In this document: positions 45,202 to 55,103 of the stretch, one piece after another | Layout of the letters: each line of letters opens with the position of its first letter | How positions within the stretch are numbered: position 1 is the first letter of the stretch | From: Gelidibacter mesophilus DSM 14095 | GTDB taxonomy: Bacteria > Bacteroidota > Bacteroidia > Flavobacteriales > Flavobacteriaceae | Assembly (NCBI RefSeq): GCF_000423005.1 | Contig: NZ_AUHD01000004.1 | Location: 186,001-250,000 of the forward strand | Reading direction: 5' to 3' | Length of the DNA stretch: 64,000 nucleotides | Position numbers and translations under genes: made by a program | The notes under the pieces: generated by a model | Seen by the model: the letters and a program-made list of their open reading frames with translations, nothing else | The model's database searches: none | Told to the model about the DNA's origin: nothing

Positions 45202-46652
45202 TTAATCACTATTGGTTACAAAAGCAATTTGTTTGCTATTGTCATTCCAACTCGGGACATTTATCGTTCCCTGTCCGCCATAAATATAAGCGATTATTTT
45301 AGGCTCACCGCCTTGGGCAGGCATGATACGCAGGGTGCAGTGTTGATAAAAAGAATGTTCACCAAAACCTATGGTTGGCGGAAATGAAATAAAAACCACC
45401 CATTTACCATCAGGTGAAATGTGTGGAAACCAGTCTTTATAATGGGTATCAAAAGTCAGTTGCTCTGGACTGCCCCCATCTGATTTCATTCGCCATAACT
45501 GCATGTTGCCAGTCCGGTTGGAATTAAAATAAATATGTTTGCCATCCGGGGAGAATTCTGAACCATCATCCAAATCTTTAGTATCCGTTAATTGAAATTC
45601 CTCTCGCGTTTCAATATTTATTCCGTAAATATCGTATTTACCTTTTCGATAGGCCGTGTAAATCATGGTTTTATTATCCGGAGAAATGCCATGTAAATAG
45701 GAAACGCCCACACCATTTTTAGTGATCTTCTTTGGGAATTGATCGCCTTCAGGATTCATTATATAAATGGACGAGTCGCCCTGATCCTCTTGATTGTGAT
45801 GACTTATGCCCAATAATTTCCCATCAAAGGAAAAAACATGGTCATTATTATTGTTTTGGGCAAAACCAGAAGCAATTTGACGGATCTGCTTATTTTCGAA
45901 GCTGTATTTATATAAAAATCCGTTAGAGTTGTAGACAAGTTCTTTACCCTGCTTTATCCAATTAGGGGCTTGTAAAGAATGAACTGAGGAAAACACTAAT
46001 TTTCGATGCCCGTTTTCGATATCCATAATTTCCATCCGGCTCCCCAAATAATCCACATAGGGCGTAAACTTTTCGGCTGCAGGTTTTATGATCCTCACAT
46101 TACTAAAAACAATGGTTTCTTTTAAATCAAGAGCTGCATTACATGCATATAACCCAACAAAAACCTCATTATGAAGTTGAACATCCTCAATTTCAATGCT
46201 TGTAAAAGGCCTGCCCAATGTTGCAGTGGACAGGCAATAAACGCCCTCTTTTCGTTCCAACTGAATCACATTGGGGGCAAGATCGGTTGAGGTTATTTGC
46301 TCAAAAGACGAATCGTCTTCACCTCCATAACTCAAGGTAGTTGATCCATCGCCTTGGATGCAGGCATTGACATGAGGCGAATAGGCGCTTAAACTATGTC
46401 TTACACTCCACCCAAACTCAAGGTTTGGACTAGGTCCGTTATTTTCAACCCTGACATGGCTCTTAAAATAAAGTTGCCTTTAATTGCTTTATATAAATAG
46501 TGGAATTGATCAGAAGTGGCCAGCAATTCGGCCTGCATTCCTGAAAAGGTATAAAACTGTGCTTCTTGATCATAGGAGGCAAATCCGTAGCTTTCAGGAT
46601 TCCCAATCGTTATTTGATGCTCAAAGACCCCTAAGTCATTACTATAGACCAT
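45202..46652 (-). pseudogene. TolB-like PD40 repeat protein with frameshift
   Basis: Two open frames together make one protein of about 480 residues. The first (from 46652) is a beta-sandwich start, MVYSNDLGVFEHQITIGNPE to GNFILRA. The second starts with the matching sequence VENNGPSPNLEFGWSVRHSL and carries five or six WD40-like PD40 blades, e.g. FSPDGKHIYFNSNRTGNMQL, ISPDGKWVVFIS. A one-base deletion near 46455-46460 separates them. The intact family (TolB-like, DUF1349-type N-terminus) recurs in polysaccharide loci and has no settled function. It may be a real pseudogene or a sequencing error. It is the last gene of the GH5-AraC-esterase-GH3 operon. Confidence 0.75.
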
Positions 46653-46679
46653 GATGAAAGATGTTAAATTCTAGGGAAT

Positions 46680-48971
46680 TCATTTTAATTCAAAATCTGA
46701 CTCCAACCTCGTGATAGAACTGCCCCCGACAAACACTTTAAAATCCCCAGGTTCTACGATGAATTTTCCGTCATTATTGTAATAACCGAGACTCTCATTG
46801 TTAAGCTTGAAGCGGATGCTTTTGGTTTCTCCGGCTTTAAGTTCCACCAATTCAAAGCCTTTAAGCTCTTTAACCGGCCTTGTAATACTTCCTACCAAAT
46901 CCCTGATGTATAATTGCACAACTTCCTTTCCATCAACGGGGCTCGTGTTTTGGACCTGAACCGAAACAACAATATCTGCTCCGGTTTCAAACGAAGTTCC
47001 ATCCATTTTCAAATCCGAATACTCAAATGTGGAATAACTCAACCCGTGCCCGAAGGGATACAAAGGTGTCTTTTCCACATCTATAAAGTGAGACCAAAAT
47101 ACATTGCCGTCCTTATCATCTGGTCTGCCCGTGTTTTTAAAATTGTAATAAATAGGTACTTGTCCAACATTCCTTGGGAAGGTCATTGGAAGTTTTCCAC
47201 TCGGATTGTAATCGCCATATAACACTTGCGCTACCGCATTTCCGGTTTCAGTTCCCAATTGCCAAGCTTCCACAATGGCTGGAATATGGGCATCTGCCCA
47301 TGAAATAGCTAGTGGACGCCCATTGTTCAAGACTAAGACAACATTGGGATTTACCTTAAAAACCGCTTCCAATAATTCCTGCTGCACCCCTGGCAATTGC
47401 AAATTGGTTCGGCTGCGTCCTTCACCTGTTTGGAAACCCTGTTCACCTAAAACCATAACGACAACATCGGCATTTTTTGCAACAGAAATAGCCTCTTCAA
47501 ATCCGCTTTTGTCGGCGTCATTCACGACAACTTCCTGAATAAATTGTGCTTGGCCAACAAACACATCAGCCCCTTTGGCATACGTGAGTGAATTGCCGGA
47601 ATAGTTTTGCATGCCTTCTAAAACGGAAACCGCTGTATCATCATCGGAGGCGATTCTCCAACTCCCTAACGGGCTCGATTTATCAGATGCCAAGGCACCA
47701 ATCAAAGCAATTTTTTGGCCCTCCTTTTTAAGTGGTAATAGATTAGTGTCATTTTTTAATAGCACAATCGATTTTTTGGCCATATCCAATACCGCTTCAT
47801 GATGTTTTGCATTTCCTATGGTTTCCTTTTCCCGAGCCTCATCACAATATTTGTAAGGATCATCAAACAATCCCAATTCATACTTCACTCTTAAAATTCG
47901 TCTGACGGCATCATCCAAAAGGGATTCCTCTACCACCCCATCTTTTACCAATTGCGCCAATGCCTCAATATAAACATTGCCTTCCATGTCCATATCTGAT
48001 CCTGCTGTGACCGCTTTTTGTGCCGCCTCGCGTTTATCTCTGGCATGCCCCCAATTGATCATTTCATTTATGGACGCCCAATCAGAAACCACAAAACCGT
48101 CAAAACCCCATTCGCCTTTCAAAATATCCCTTTGCAAATAAGAACTTCCTGTTACGGGCACGCCATTCAATTCATTGAACGAATTCATGACGGTGCGAAC
48201 ACCGGCATTGACGGCGGCCTTAAAGGGTGGCAACACCACATTATGGAGTGTGGAAGCACCAATATCAACCGTATTATATTCTTTTCCTGATTCTGAAAAG
48301 CCATAGGCTGCAAAGTGTTTAGCGCACGCCGCAACGGTATGCACAGCAGATAGATCATCTCCTTGAAAACCATGTACACGGGCTTCAGCTATTCTACTGC
48401 CCAAAAAAGCATCTTCACCTGCGCCTTCCATGACGCGCCCCCAACGCGGATCACGCGAAATATCCATCATGGGTCCAAATGTCCAGTTAATCCCGGAGGC
48501 CGACGCTTCGGCAGCGGCAACACTAGCCGAATTTTTAATCGCTTCCAAGTCCCAACTTGCGGCTTCTGCCAACGGAATTGGGCTTAAAGTTTTATACCCA
48601 TGGATGACATCAAAACCGATGATAAGCGGAATACCCAATCGCGTTTCTTCAACAGCAATTTTTTGGACGGCTCTCACTTGTTTTACACCTCTAACAGACA
48701 GCATGGAACCCACCCAACCTTTGCGTAAATGTTCATATTTTTTTTCAGCACTTCCACCTTCGGGAGCGGGTCCCGTGACATCCCAAAATCCATTATATTG
48801 ATTCATTTGGCCTACCTTTTCCTCTACCGTCATTAACTGTAGCAGCGAATCGATTTTAAATTCTATCTCTGGATTGGTGTTTTTCATCATTTCTTGTTTT
48901 TGAGCACGAGCAACGGTCATTGTCATTGCCAACAGTATAAGGGATAACAGACCGTATTTTAAAGAGTTCAT
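46680..48971 (-). CDS. GH3 beta-glycosidase
   Basis: A 763-residue periplasmic GH3 enzyme (signal peptide to VARAQ, about residue 24) of the BglX type. It has the N-terminal barrel with GFDVIHGYKTLSPIPLAEAA, KHFAAYG and FDGFVVSDWAS (nucleophile Asp297), the alpha/beta sandwich with VVMVLGEQGFQTGEGRSR, and a C-terminal fibronectin III-like domain ending with YNNDGKFIVEPGDFKVFVGG. It probably trims beta-glucose from glucomannan oligomers, or beta-mannose from non-reducing ends. It lies 15 bp after the esterase gene in the minus-strand operon. Confidence 0.94.
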   Translation of the reverse strand: MNSLKYGLLSLILLAMTMTVARAQKQEMMKNTNPEIEFKIDSLLQLMTVEEKVGQMNQYNGFWDVTGPAPEGGSAEKKYEHLRKGWVGSMLSVRGVKQVRAVQKIAVEETRLGIPLIIGFDVIHGYKTLSPIPLAEAASWDLEAIKNSASVAAAEASASGINWTFGPMMDISRDPRWGRVMEGAGEDAFLGSRIAEARVHGFQGDDLSAVHTVAACAKHFAAYGFSESGKEYNTVDIGASTLHNVVLPPFKAAVNAGVRTVMNSFNELNGVPVTGSSYLQRDILKGEWGFDGFVVSDWASINEMINWGHARDKREAAQKAVTAGSDMDMEGNVYIEALAQLVKDGVVEESLLDDAVRRILRVKYELGLFDDPYKYCDEAREKETIGNAKHHEAVLDMAKKSIVLLKNDTNLLPLKKEGQKIALIGALASDKSSPLGSWRIASDDDTAVSVLEGMQNYSGNSLTYAKGADVFVGQAQFIQEVVVNDADKSGFEEAISVAKNADVVVMVLGEQGFQTGEGRSRTNLQLPGVQQELLEAVFKVNPNVVLVLNNGRPLAISWADAHIPAIVEAWQLGTETGNAVAQVLYGDYNPSGKLPMTFPRNVGQVPIYYNFKNTGRPDDKDGNVFWSHFIDVEKTPLYPFGHGLSYSTFEYSDLKMDGTSFETGADIVVSVQVQNTSPVDGKEVVQLYIRDLVGSITRPVKELKGFELVELKAGETKSIRFKLNNESLGYYNNDGKFIVEPGDFKVFVGGSSITRLESDFELK

Positions 48972-48986
48972 ATGCGTGGGTTTTTA

Positions 48987-50354
48987 TTATTCTGTCGTAA
49001 AGCTTGATGCGGGTAAATTGGCACAATTAAACACATTGGATTGTAAGGCATTTCCCCAGGCAAAGCGCACATATTTTGGGGTTTTCACCTTTTTTGAAGA
49101 TATATGGATTTGTTCATCTTTTAATTTAGCTCTTGCTGGATAAAAAACACGGTCAGCCCCAGCAATTTCAAATAATGACACCTCTGTTTTTAAATAAAGC
49201 CCTTCTGAATCTGTAAAATGAAGTATGGCATTTTTACCTTCAAAATCTATAGTGCCAATTTCTGGACTTTCCACCACACCTTCAATGGATTTATAATGCT
49301 GTTTTAGAGCCAAATTGGCTAACCTTATGCCTACAGATTTTTTGTCCTTGGGATGAATATCGTCAACCGTAGAGATGTCAGAAATCACAACCAACCCTGT
49401 ATTCTCCAAAATATGGCACACTTTACGTTGGGCATTTCTGATGTCAACACCTCCAAAATGTTTAAACCCATCATCATACGGGGCAATTTGCACAATATAA
49501 AAAGGGAACTCATCTTGCCAAAGCCTTCTCCACGACGTGATCAAAGCAGTAAGTGTTTGGTCATAGACTAACGAACCCACATTGGATTCGCCTTGATGCC
49601 AAAGTGCACCAGACATCGAAAAGCCAGACAAAGGATGGATCATGGCGTTATAAGCCTGGCCAGGCTTGGTTGGGCCCCATTTTGAAGGGGACAGCTTTTT
49701 TGCAGCACTCTCTAATACGGCATTATTTTGGATGGTATTTTCAGGCACCCATATTTCGGCCGGCGTTCCTCCCCAAGCAGAAACCAGTAATCCAACAGGA
49801 ATACCTTTAGAGACTTCCTGTAACCGTTTGGCGAAAAAATAGGCTACGGCACTGGAGTTTTTCATTATTTCTGGAGTGCAAACCTCCCAAATGGCTGGTA
49901 CATTTAATTGGGGAGACGTTGCAGTAAGTTTTGGAACGTTAAAAAATCGAATGTGGGGTTGCGTGGCCTTCTCAACCTCGTCCATGTTTTTTATGCCCCA
50001 ACTGGCGGACATTTCCATATTGGATTGGCCAGAACAAAGCCATACTTCGCCAATTAAAACATCGTTTATAGTGATTAAATTGTTCCCTTCAATTGTAATG
50101 GAATAGGGCCCGCCATAGGTTGGGGTTTTTATCTTGAGTTCCCATTGTGCCAAATTACTGGCTGTTGTTTCATATACCCCCTCACTCCATGAAGGTTGAA
50201 TCTTAATGGTTTCATTGGGATTTGCCCAACCCCAAAATTTAACCTCTCCATTTTGCTGCAACACCATATGGTCTGAAAAAACAGAAGGAAGCGTCACATT
50301 TGCAAAGGAACAATTAGCTATTATAAAAAACAAAAATAACAGAAGTCTAGCCAT
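48987..50354 (-). CDS. Sialate O-acetylesterase-like (SASA) carbohydrate esterase
   Basis: A 455-residue exported esterase (signal peptide to about CSFANV) of the SASA/SGNH superfamily. The nucleophile Ser is in EVWLCSGQSNMEM; GALWHQGESN forms the oxyanion region, VSAWGGTPAEIW follows, and the late DDIHPKDKKSVGIRLA supplies the Asp/His pair. In a mannan locus it most plausibly removes acetyl groups from acetylated glucomannan. It sits 3 bp after the aldo/keto reductase gene. Confidence 0.9.
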   Translation of the reverse strand: MARLLLFLFFIIANCSFANVTLPSVFSDHMVLQQNGEVKFWGWANPNETIKIQPSWSEGVYETTASNLAQWELKIKTPTYGGPYSITIEGNNLITINDVLIGEVWLCSGQSNMEMSASWGIKNMDEVEKATQPHIRFFNVPKLTATSPQLNVPAIWEVCTPEIMKNSSAVAYFFAKRLQEVSKGIPVGLLVSAWGGTPAEIWVPENTIQNNAVLESAAKKLSPSKWGPTKPGQAYNAMIHPLSGFSMSGALWHQGESNVGSLVYDQTLTALITSWRRLWQDEFPFYIVQIAPYDDGFKHFGGVDIRNAQRKVCHILENTGLVVISDISTVDDIHPKDKKSVGIRLANLALKQHYKSIEGVVESPEIGTIDFEGKNAILHFTDSEGLYLKTEVSLFEIAGADRVFYPARAKLKDEQIHISSKKVKTPKYVRFAWGNALQSNVFNCANLPASSFTTE

Positions 50355-50357
50355 AAT

Positions 50358-51353
50358 TTAGGTTTTTAAAATCGTTTCAATGGCTTCTAATTCAGACGTT
50401 GAAAAGTTTTTATTTTTTAAGGCGTCCAGATTTTCCAACAACTGTTTTTCACTACTTACACCTACCAAAACAGAAGTAATTCGGTCATCTTTTAATAACC
50501 AGGCCACAGCCATTTGGGCTAAACTCTGGTTGCGTTCTTTTGCAATAGCATTTAATTTATTAGCCTTTGCTATTGCAGCGTCCGTGACCTGATTTTCTTG
50601 TAAAAACCCTGTGCTTTTTGCTGCTCTAGAATCTTCGGGAATGCCTTGGAGATATTTATCGGTTAAAATGCCTTGTTCTAATGGAGAAAAGGGGATGCAA
50701 CCAATCCCTTCATCTCCCAAAACGTCCAACAACCCATTTTCTACCCACCGGTCCATCATATTATAACGGGGTTGGTGAATTAAGCAGGGTGTGCCTAAGT
50801 CTTTTAATATTTTTGAAGCCTTTAAGGTGTCTTCTGCACTATAAGACGAGATCCCAACATACAAAGCCTTCCCCTGCTTTACAATTTGGTCCAAGGTTCC
50901 CATACTTTCTTCAAGCGGTGTATCTGGGTCAGGACGGTGATGGTAAAAAATATCAACATAGTCCAAACCCATGCGTTTCAAACTTTGGTCCAAACTGGCC
51001 ATCAAGTATTTTCTTGAACCTAAATCGCCATAAGGCCCAGGCCACATGCCCCAACCTGCTTTGCTGGAAATTATCAATTCATCTCTGTGGGACGCAAAAC
51101 TCTGCTTCAGGATTTTACCGAAATTTTCCTCAGCAGAACCCGGGGGAGGTCCGTAATTATTTGCCAAATCAAAGTGCGTGATCCCGTTATTAAAGGCGGT
51201 ATGTAAAATGTCTTTGACTGTTTCAAACGTGTCGACATGGCCAAAGTTATGCCACAAACCCAATGAGATCTCTGGTAATTTTAAGCCGCTTCTGCCACAT
51301 CTTCGGTAAGGCATGGTATCATATCTGTGTTCTGATGGTAGATAGTCTTTCAT
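50358..51353 (-). CDS. Aldo/keto reductase, YghZ-like
   Basis: A 331-residue cytosolic NADPH-dependent aldo/keto reductase. The catalytic set is visible: THFDLANNYGPPPGSAEENF (Asp and Tyr), IISSKAGWGMWPGPYGDLGS (Lys) and DIFYHHRPDPDTPLEESM (His). The GWGMWPGPYGDLGSRKY insert is typical of L-glyceraldehyde 3-phosphate reductases of the YghZ group. Its place between two esterase genes in a mannan locus is unexpected; it could act on an aldose released from the glycan. Gaps of 2-3 bp to both neighbours show it is in the operon. Confidence 0.9.
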   Translation of the reverse strand: MKDYLPSEHRYDTMPYRRCGRSGLKLPEISLGLWHNFGHVDTFETVKDILHTAFNNGITHFDLANNYGPPPGSAEENFGKILKQSFASHRDELIISSKAGWGMWPGPYGDLGSRKYLMASLDQSLKRMGLDYVDIFYHHRPDPDTPLEESMGTLDQIVKQGKALYVGISSYSAEDTLKASKILKDLGTPCLIHQPRYNMMDRWVENGLLDVLGDEGIGCIPFSPLEQGILTDKYLQGIPEDSRAAKSTGFLQENQVTDAAIAKANKLNAIAKERNQSLAQMAVAWLLKDDRITSVLVGVSSEKQLLENLDALKNKNFSTSELEAIETILKT

Positions 51354-51355
51354 GG

Positions 51356-52450
51356 TTATTCTTTGTTCAATAAAGTATTAAAAGTGGGCAGTAATTGTTC
51401 TGCCATCATGTTGTTTTCTTCGGTGCTTGGATGGTAATTACAACCATTAACATATAAATGGTCAAATTCAAATAGTGTAATCTCCTTGTTTTTATCGGTT
51501 TTAAAATACGTTTGCACCTTTTTTAAACAGACTACCAAGGTCTCATTCTTATCCCCTTGAATCATCGGGCTATTCAGTAAAATAATTTTGGTGTCAGGGG
51601 AATGCGCATAAATGGTTTCTATAAAACGAATGTAATGCTCTGTATATTCTTCTGGATTAAAAGGTAAACGCGGTTTAAGACCATCGCCTTCAGACAGGTC
51701 ATTAGTGCCTAAACAAATAGTGGTAATATCAGGATGAAATGAATAATCATAAGGCTTTGACATGTCCGTATTCAAATACAAATTGCCATACACTTGGGGC
51801 ATAACGGGCTCTTCCAAATGTTCATCATTCCAGTTTCGGTACATTCCAATTCCGGACACTGAACTCAACATAAAGTCGGCGTTTAACAACGTAGCTATCC
51901 TTGCACCATAAGACAAATAAGCATTGTGGTGGTCTTGGTATTCGCCTTCATTGCAGGGCATATCGCTAGTGTCTGATAAAGCTGCACAAGTGATGGAATC
52001 ACCAATAAATTCTACTTTTAAGGATTTTTCCCCTAGCGGGAGCAAAGCTTCGGCATCTATGCCATGAAATATAATCCTATCATTAAAGGCTTCCGTTGCC
52101 TTATAAATTCCGATGGTGTTTTGGTTGGAAGCCGGTAGTTTTAAACCTATTTTTTGAATGGAATCCCCTTCAATTTTATAACGTTTTCTATAGGTGCCAT
52201 TCACCGTAATGACATAATAATTCCTCGCACTGGATGCTGTTTGGAGGTATATATTTAGGGAGTCTCCTTGGACATTAAATTGAACATAGGCCCCTGAACT
52301 AATTAAGGCTTTTGTGGAATCTGTTAAGAATTCATACCTGCCAGAGTACTTCAGCAATTCATGGGACGCATTAAAATTATGCAGGGATTGTTTGGTCTCT
52401 CTGGAAGTCAATAACATGAGCAAAATAGATAATATACTAAATTTTAACAT
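51356..52450 (-). CDS. CE2-like SGNH carbohydrate esterase
   Basis: A 364-residue protein with an N-terminal leader, a jelly-roll region (about 30-130, GDSLNIYLQTASSARNYYVI, VNGTYRKRYKIEG) and a C-terminal SGNH hydrolase domain with the Ser in VEFIGDSITCAA and CLGTNDLSEGD, ending with NGCNYHPSTEENNMMAEQLL that holds the Asp-x-x-His-like block. This two-domain layout is that of carbohydrate esterase family 2, known for deacetylating xylan, mannan and glucomannan. It is a second candidate deacetylase of the locus. Confidence 0.85.
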   Translation of the reverse strand: MLKFSILSILLMLLTSRETKQSLHNFNASHELLKYSGRYEFLTDSTKALISSGAYVQFNVQGDSLNIYLQTASSARNYYVITVNGTYRKRYKIEGDSIQKIGLKLPASNQNTIGIYKATEAFNDRIIFHGIDAEALLPLGEKSLKVEFIGDSITCAALSDTSDMPCNEGEYQDHHNAYLSYGARIATLLNADFMLSSVSGIGMYRNWNDEHLEEPVMPQVYGNLYLNTDMSKPYDYSFHPDITTICLGTNDLSEGDGLKPRLPFNPEEYTEHYIRFIETIYAHSPDTKIILLNSPMIQGDKNETLVVCLKKVQTYFKTDKNKEITLFEFDHLYVNGCNYHPSTEENNMMAEQLLPTFNTLLNKE

Positions 52451-52480
52451 TGGAAGTATTTGTTTTATTTGACCAACTCA

Positions 52481-53380
52481 TTAAGAGGATTTTACAAATC
52501 TTTTTACCGATTTGAATTCTGATTTAAACTTACTTGGCGATGTGTTTTTTAATTTTTTGAAAAGCCGATTAAAATTGGCGATGTTGTTAAATCCGGACTT
52601 GTAGGCTATTTCCCCGACTGACATGTCTGTTTCAATAAGCAGCTCTGTGGCCTGACCTATTCTTTTATCGTTCATGTATTCTATAAATGTTTTTCCCGTA
52701 CGTTTTTTTATAAATCTATTAAATGAGCTTTGGCTCATATTGACCAATGTCGAAATTTCCTTTAATGTAATTTTACGGGAATGGTTTTGTTTTATAAATT
52801 CCTGAACCTTTCTTATTCTATCGCTATTTTCATACTCGCTGTCCCTCACTACATTTTGTGATAGCAACCTTTGGCTTTTAGAATCTGCAAGTTCCTCAAG
52901 GAGTTTCACAAGTTTAATAAAGTCTGTAACGCCGTTTGTTGAAGTTAATCCTTTTATTCTGGGCAGGAGCTTCATTGCCGTATTTCCATCGAAAAGAATG
53001 CCATGTTTCGACTTATGAAACAGATCTTTTATAGGTGCGAAATTTTTTAACGACAATACTCGAGGGTTAAACAAGTCTTCATGAAACTGTATGGTTATTT
53101 CGTAAATATTTTCGCTTTTGCACTTATGCGTCTCCCAACCATGTTCCAAATTTGGCCCGACCAAAACCAATTCGATGTCGTCAATTTCTTCCATGGAGGT
53201 TCCCACTACACGTCTAACGCCTTTGCCATTAAGAATAAAATTCAGTTCATATTCTGGATGAAAATGAATAGGAAAGTCAAATTTTTGCTTGACTCTATCT
53301 ATAATCAAAAAAACATCGTCTGATTTTAGTTGTGTTATTTCTCGGTTGATATTTTCGTTCATTTTGTTGACAATTAGCAT
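52481..53380 (-). CDS. Cupin-AraC transcriptional regulator, paralogue 2
   Basis: A 299-residue paralogue of the regulator at 35840-36718: the same cupin (FPIHFHPEYELNFILN, VGPNLEHGW) and AraC domain (ITLKEISTLVNMSQSSFNRF, VGEIAYKSGFNNIANFNRLF). The start at 53380 overlaps the stop of the upstream GH5 gene (TAATG), so translation may be coupled; an in-frame ATG at 53362 is the alternative and fits paralogue 1 better. Unlike paralogue 1 it is inside an enzyme operon rather than divergent from one, so it may amplify its own operon. Confidence 0.92.
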   Translation of the reverse strand: MLIVNKMNENINREITQLKSDDVFLIIDRVKQKFDFPIHFHPEYELNFILNGKGVRRVVGTSMEEIDDIELVLVGPNLEHGWETHKCKSENIYEITIQFHEDLFNPRVLSLKNFAPIKDLFHKSKHGILFDGNTAMKLLPRIKGLTSTNGVTDFIKLVKLLEELADSKSQRLLSQNVVRDSEYENSDRIRKVQEFIKQNHSRKITLKEISTLVNMSQSSFNRFIKKRTGKTFIEYMNDKRIGQATELLIETDMSVGEIAYKSGFNNIANFNRLFKKLKNTSPSKFKSEFKSVKRFVKSS

Positions 53381-54396
53381 TAATCATAGCTATAACCCTG
53401 CATTTTTTTCTTAAAATAAGTACCATGGCGGGAGGGCTTATAGGTCTCCCAATCTTCGATTAAACGAGGCGCCCACTCGGCATCAAACACCCAAATGACA
53501 TATGAAATTTCGTGTTCATCAGCGTAATTGGTAATGGCATCGCCGTAAGATTCATCACTGATTACTGGCATGTGTGCCCCCACATCATCAGGGCCACTAA
53601 ACCCAATTTCCGTAAGGATTACCGGATATGTCTCTTTGACAAAACCCCAATCTGCTGTCCATTGGGCTTCCCAAGGTTTTTCTCTTTTTTGTGGATAGGG
53701 ATGGCTAACATAGCCAATACCTTCTGCGGCAATAGGGTCATTTAAAACAGGTGTCAAATCATAGGCCCAATTAAAACCGGCAACCAACGGAATTCCTTTA
53801 CCCCCATTAGCCCGAATAATAGTGATCAGTTCCTCATTTATTGTTTTCCACTGCTCCCAAGTCAGGGTGCCCAAGGTATGGTTAAAAGTGGTGGGCTCGT
53901 TAAACAGTTCGTAGAAAGCCACCGTTGTATTATCTCCATATCTTACGGCAATGGTTCTCCAAAAATCATAGGTTTGCTTTAGGCTGGTATCATAAATGTC
54001 GTTATGGTACATTTCGGTTCGTAAATTGCCAATGCTATGCCAATCGATGATGATATATAAATCGAGCTCTGATGACCATGTTATCGCTTGGTCCAAAAGG
54101 TTTAGATAATTTTCTTTCCCGCGTCGTGTCCAGGCGGACGGATGCACCGGCAACCGAACAATATTGGCGCCCCATTTCTTGATTTCCTCAAAATAAGATT
54201 TGTTCCAATGCCCTTGGATTTCCAGTTTGTCCGGATCACTTGTGTTAAGTCCGCGAAAAATAACAGTTTCATTTTGTGCGCTCACAAAATCATTTCCCAC
54301 GACGGAGATGCGTTGCTGTTCATTTTGAGCAGACATGGTAACGACAACCAAAATACATATACTCCACAAAAAAACCATCCTATTTTTAAAATACAT
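53380..54396 (-). CDS. GH5 endo-glycanase, first gene of the right operon
   Basis: A 338-residue secreted GH5 enzyme (signal peptide to TMSAQ, about residue 24). Typical stretches are VIFRGLNTSDPDKLE, GANIVRLPVHPSAW, LYIIIDWHSIG, FYELFNEPTTF with acid/base Glu167, and PVILTEIGFSGPDD with nucleophile Glu263. It differs from the GH5_7-like enzyme at 43775 and resembles endoglucanase-type subfamilies, so it may attack beta-1,4-glucan or glucomannan. It probably leads the transcript that runs to the PD40 gene. Confidence 0.9.
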   Translation of the reverse strand: MYFKNRMVFLWSICILVVVTMSAQNEQQRISVVGNDFVSAQNETVIFRGLNTSDPDKLEIQGHWNKSYFEEIKKWGANIVRLPVHPSAWTRRGKENYLNLLDQAITWSSELDLYIIIDWHSIGNLRTEMYHNDIYDTSLKQTYDFWRTIAVRYGDNTTVAFYELFNEPTTFNHTLGTLTWEQWKTINEELITIIRANGGKGIPLVAGFNWAYDLTPVLNDPIAAEGIGYVSHPYPQKREKPWEAQWTADWGFVKETYPVILTEIGFSGPDDVGAHMPVISDESYGDAITNYADEHEISYVIWVFDAEWAPRLIEDWETYKPSRHGTYFKKKMQGYSYD

Positions 54397-54702
54397 TACT
54401 TCCTATTTTTTGACCCTAAGGCAAATTACTGAGACAAGTTATTGGTTTCAAGACAAATCTCGAAATAAAAAGAAGGATTTGATTAAATAGTAAATGAAAT
54501 TGACAATTTTGTATGATAGCAGATGGACTCACCAATGCCTTAGCACTAAGGATCTGAGTTTTAGGGTACTTTATAATGCTACTTTGCGATCATTGATGGT
54601 GTTTAGAATTCCATTCAGCAAACCATTAGCCATTGTTCAGAGTACTAAAACGAACTGAAGTAAAATCAACCAGAAATAACAAAGGAACCAGTTAGACCTA
54701 AT
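54397..54702. other. Non-coding stretch upstream of the GH5 operon
   Basis: I find no gene or strong structure here. It should contain the promoter of the minus-strand GH5 operon, but no copy of the TTTTGAA-type palindrome seen at the other two operons is present. Confidence 0.5.
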
Positions 54703-54936
54703 TTAGGACACGACCTTTTTAAAGTGTTGTATGCAGTCTATAGACAGTCTGGTTAATTGCTCTATTTGGGCATAGTTAAAATTCCCACTACTATCCCTTG
54801 TTATAAGTTTAGAACCTATCCCAACACAAGTCACGCCTGCATCAAACCAAGAGGTCAGGCTTTCTTTTGTAGGGGCACCCCCCCCAGTAGGCATGATGCT
54901 TGTCCAAGGACACGTAAATTCGGCTATGATAACCAA
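54703..54936 (-). pseudogene. C-terminal fragment of KDPG/KHG aldolase
   Basis: The frame encodes CPWTSIMPTGGGAPTKESL, then SWFDAGVTCVGIGSKLIT and a final helix. This is the C-terminal third of the 2-dehydro-3-deoxyphosphogluconate aldolase family (phosphate-binding loop MPTGG and C-terminal GIGSKL). The first two thirds, including the catalytic lysine region, are absent, and the frame begins without a proper start. It lies next to the att-like repeat, so it is likely the remains of a gene cut by island rearrangement. Confidence 0.75.
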
Positions 54937-55015
54937 GTGAAATAGAAATCGTTCGAATATTGTTTTTTCGAAGATTTTGATAAATTTATTCGGATGAAGT
55001 ACTATAATTCAAAGT

Positions 55016-55103
55016 AGGTGCGGAATTCGGTGAGTAAACATATATAATCATATACAACTATTTTATTATCAGTACGTTAAAACAAAACAAATAGTCCCTC
55101 TTT
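55016..55103 (+). repeat. Island-end segment, copy 2
   Basis: Homologous to 25459-25546 over 88 bp without gaps (72 identities by hand count). It opens with AGGTGCGGAATTCGGTGAG and leads directly into the tRNA-Ser 3' end repeat. Confidence 0.75.
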
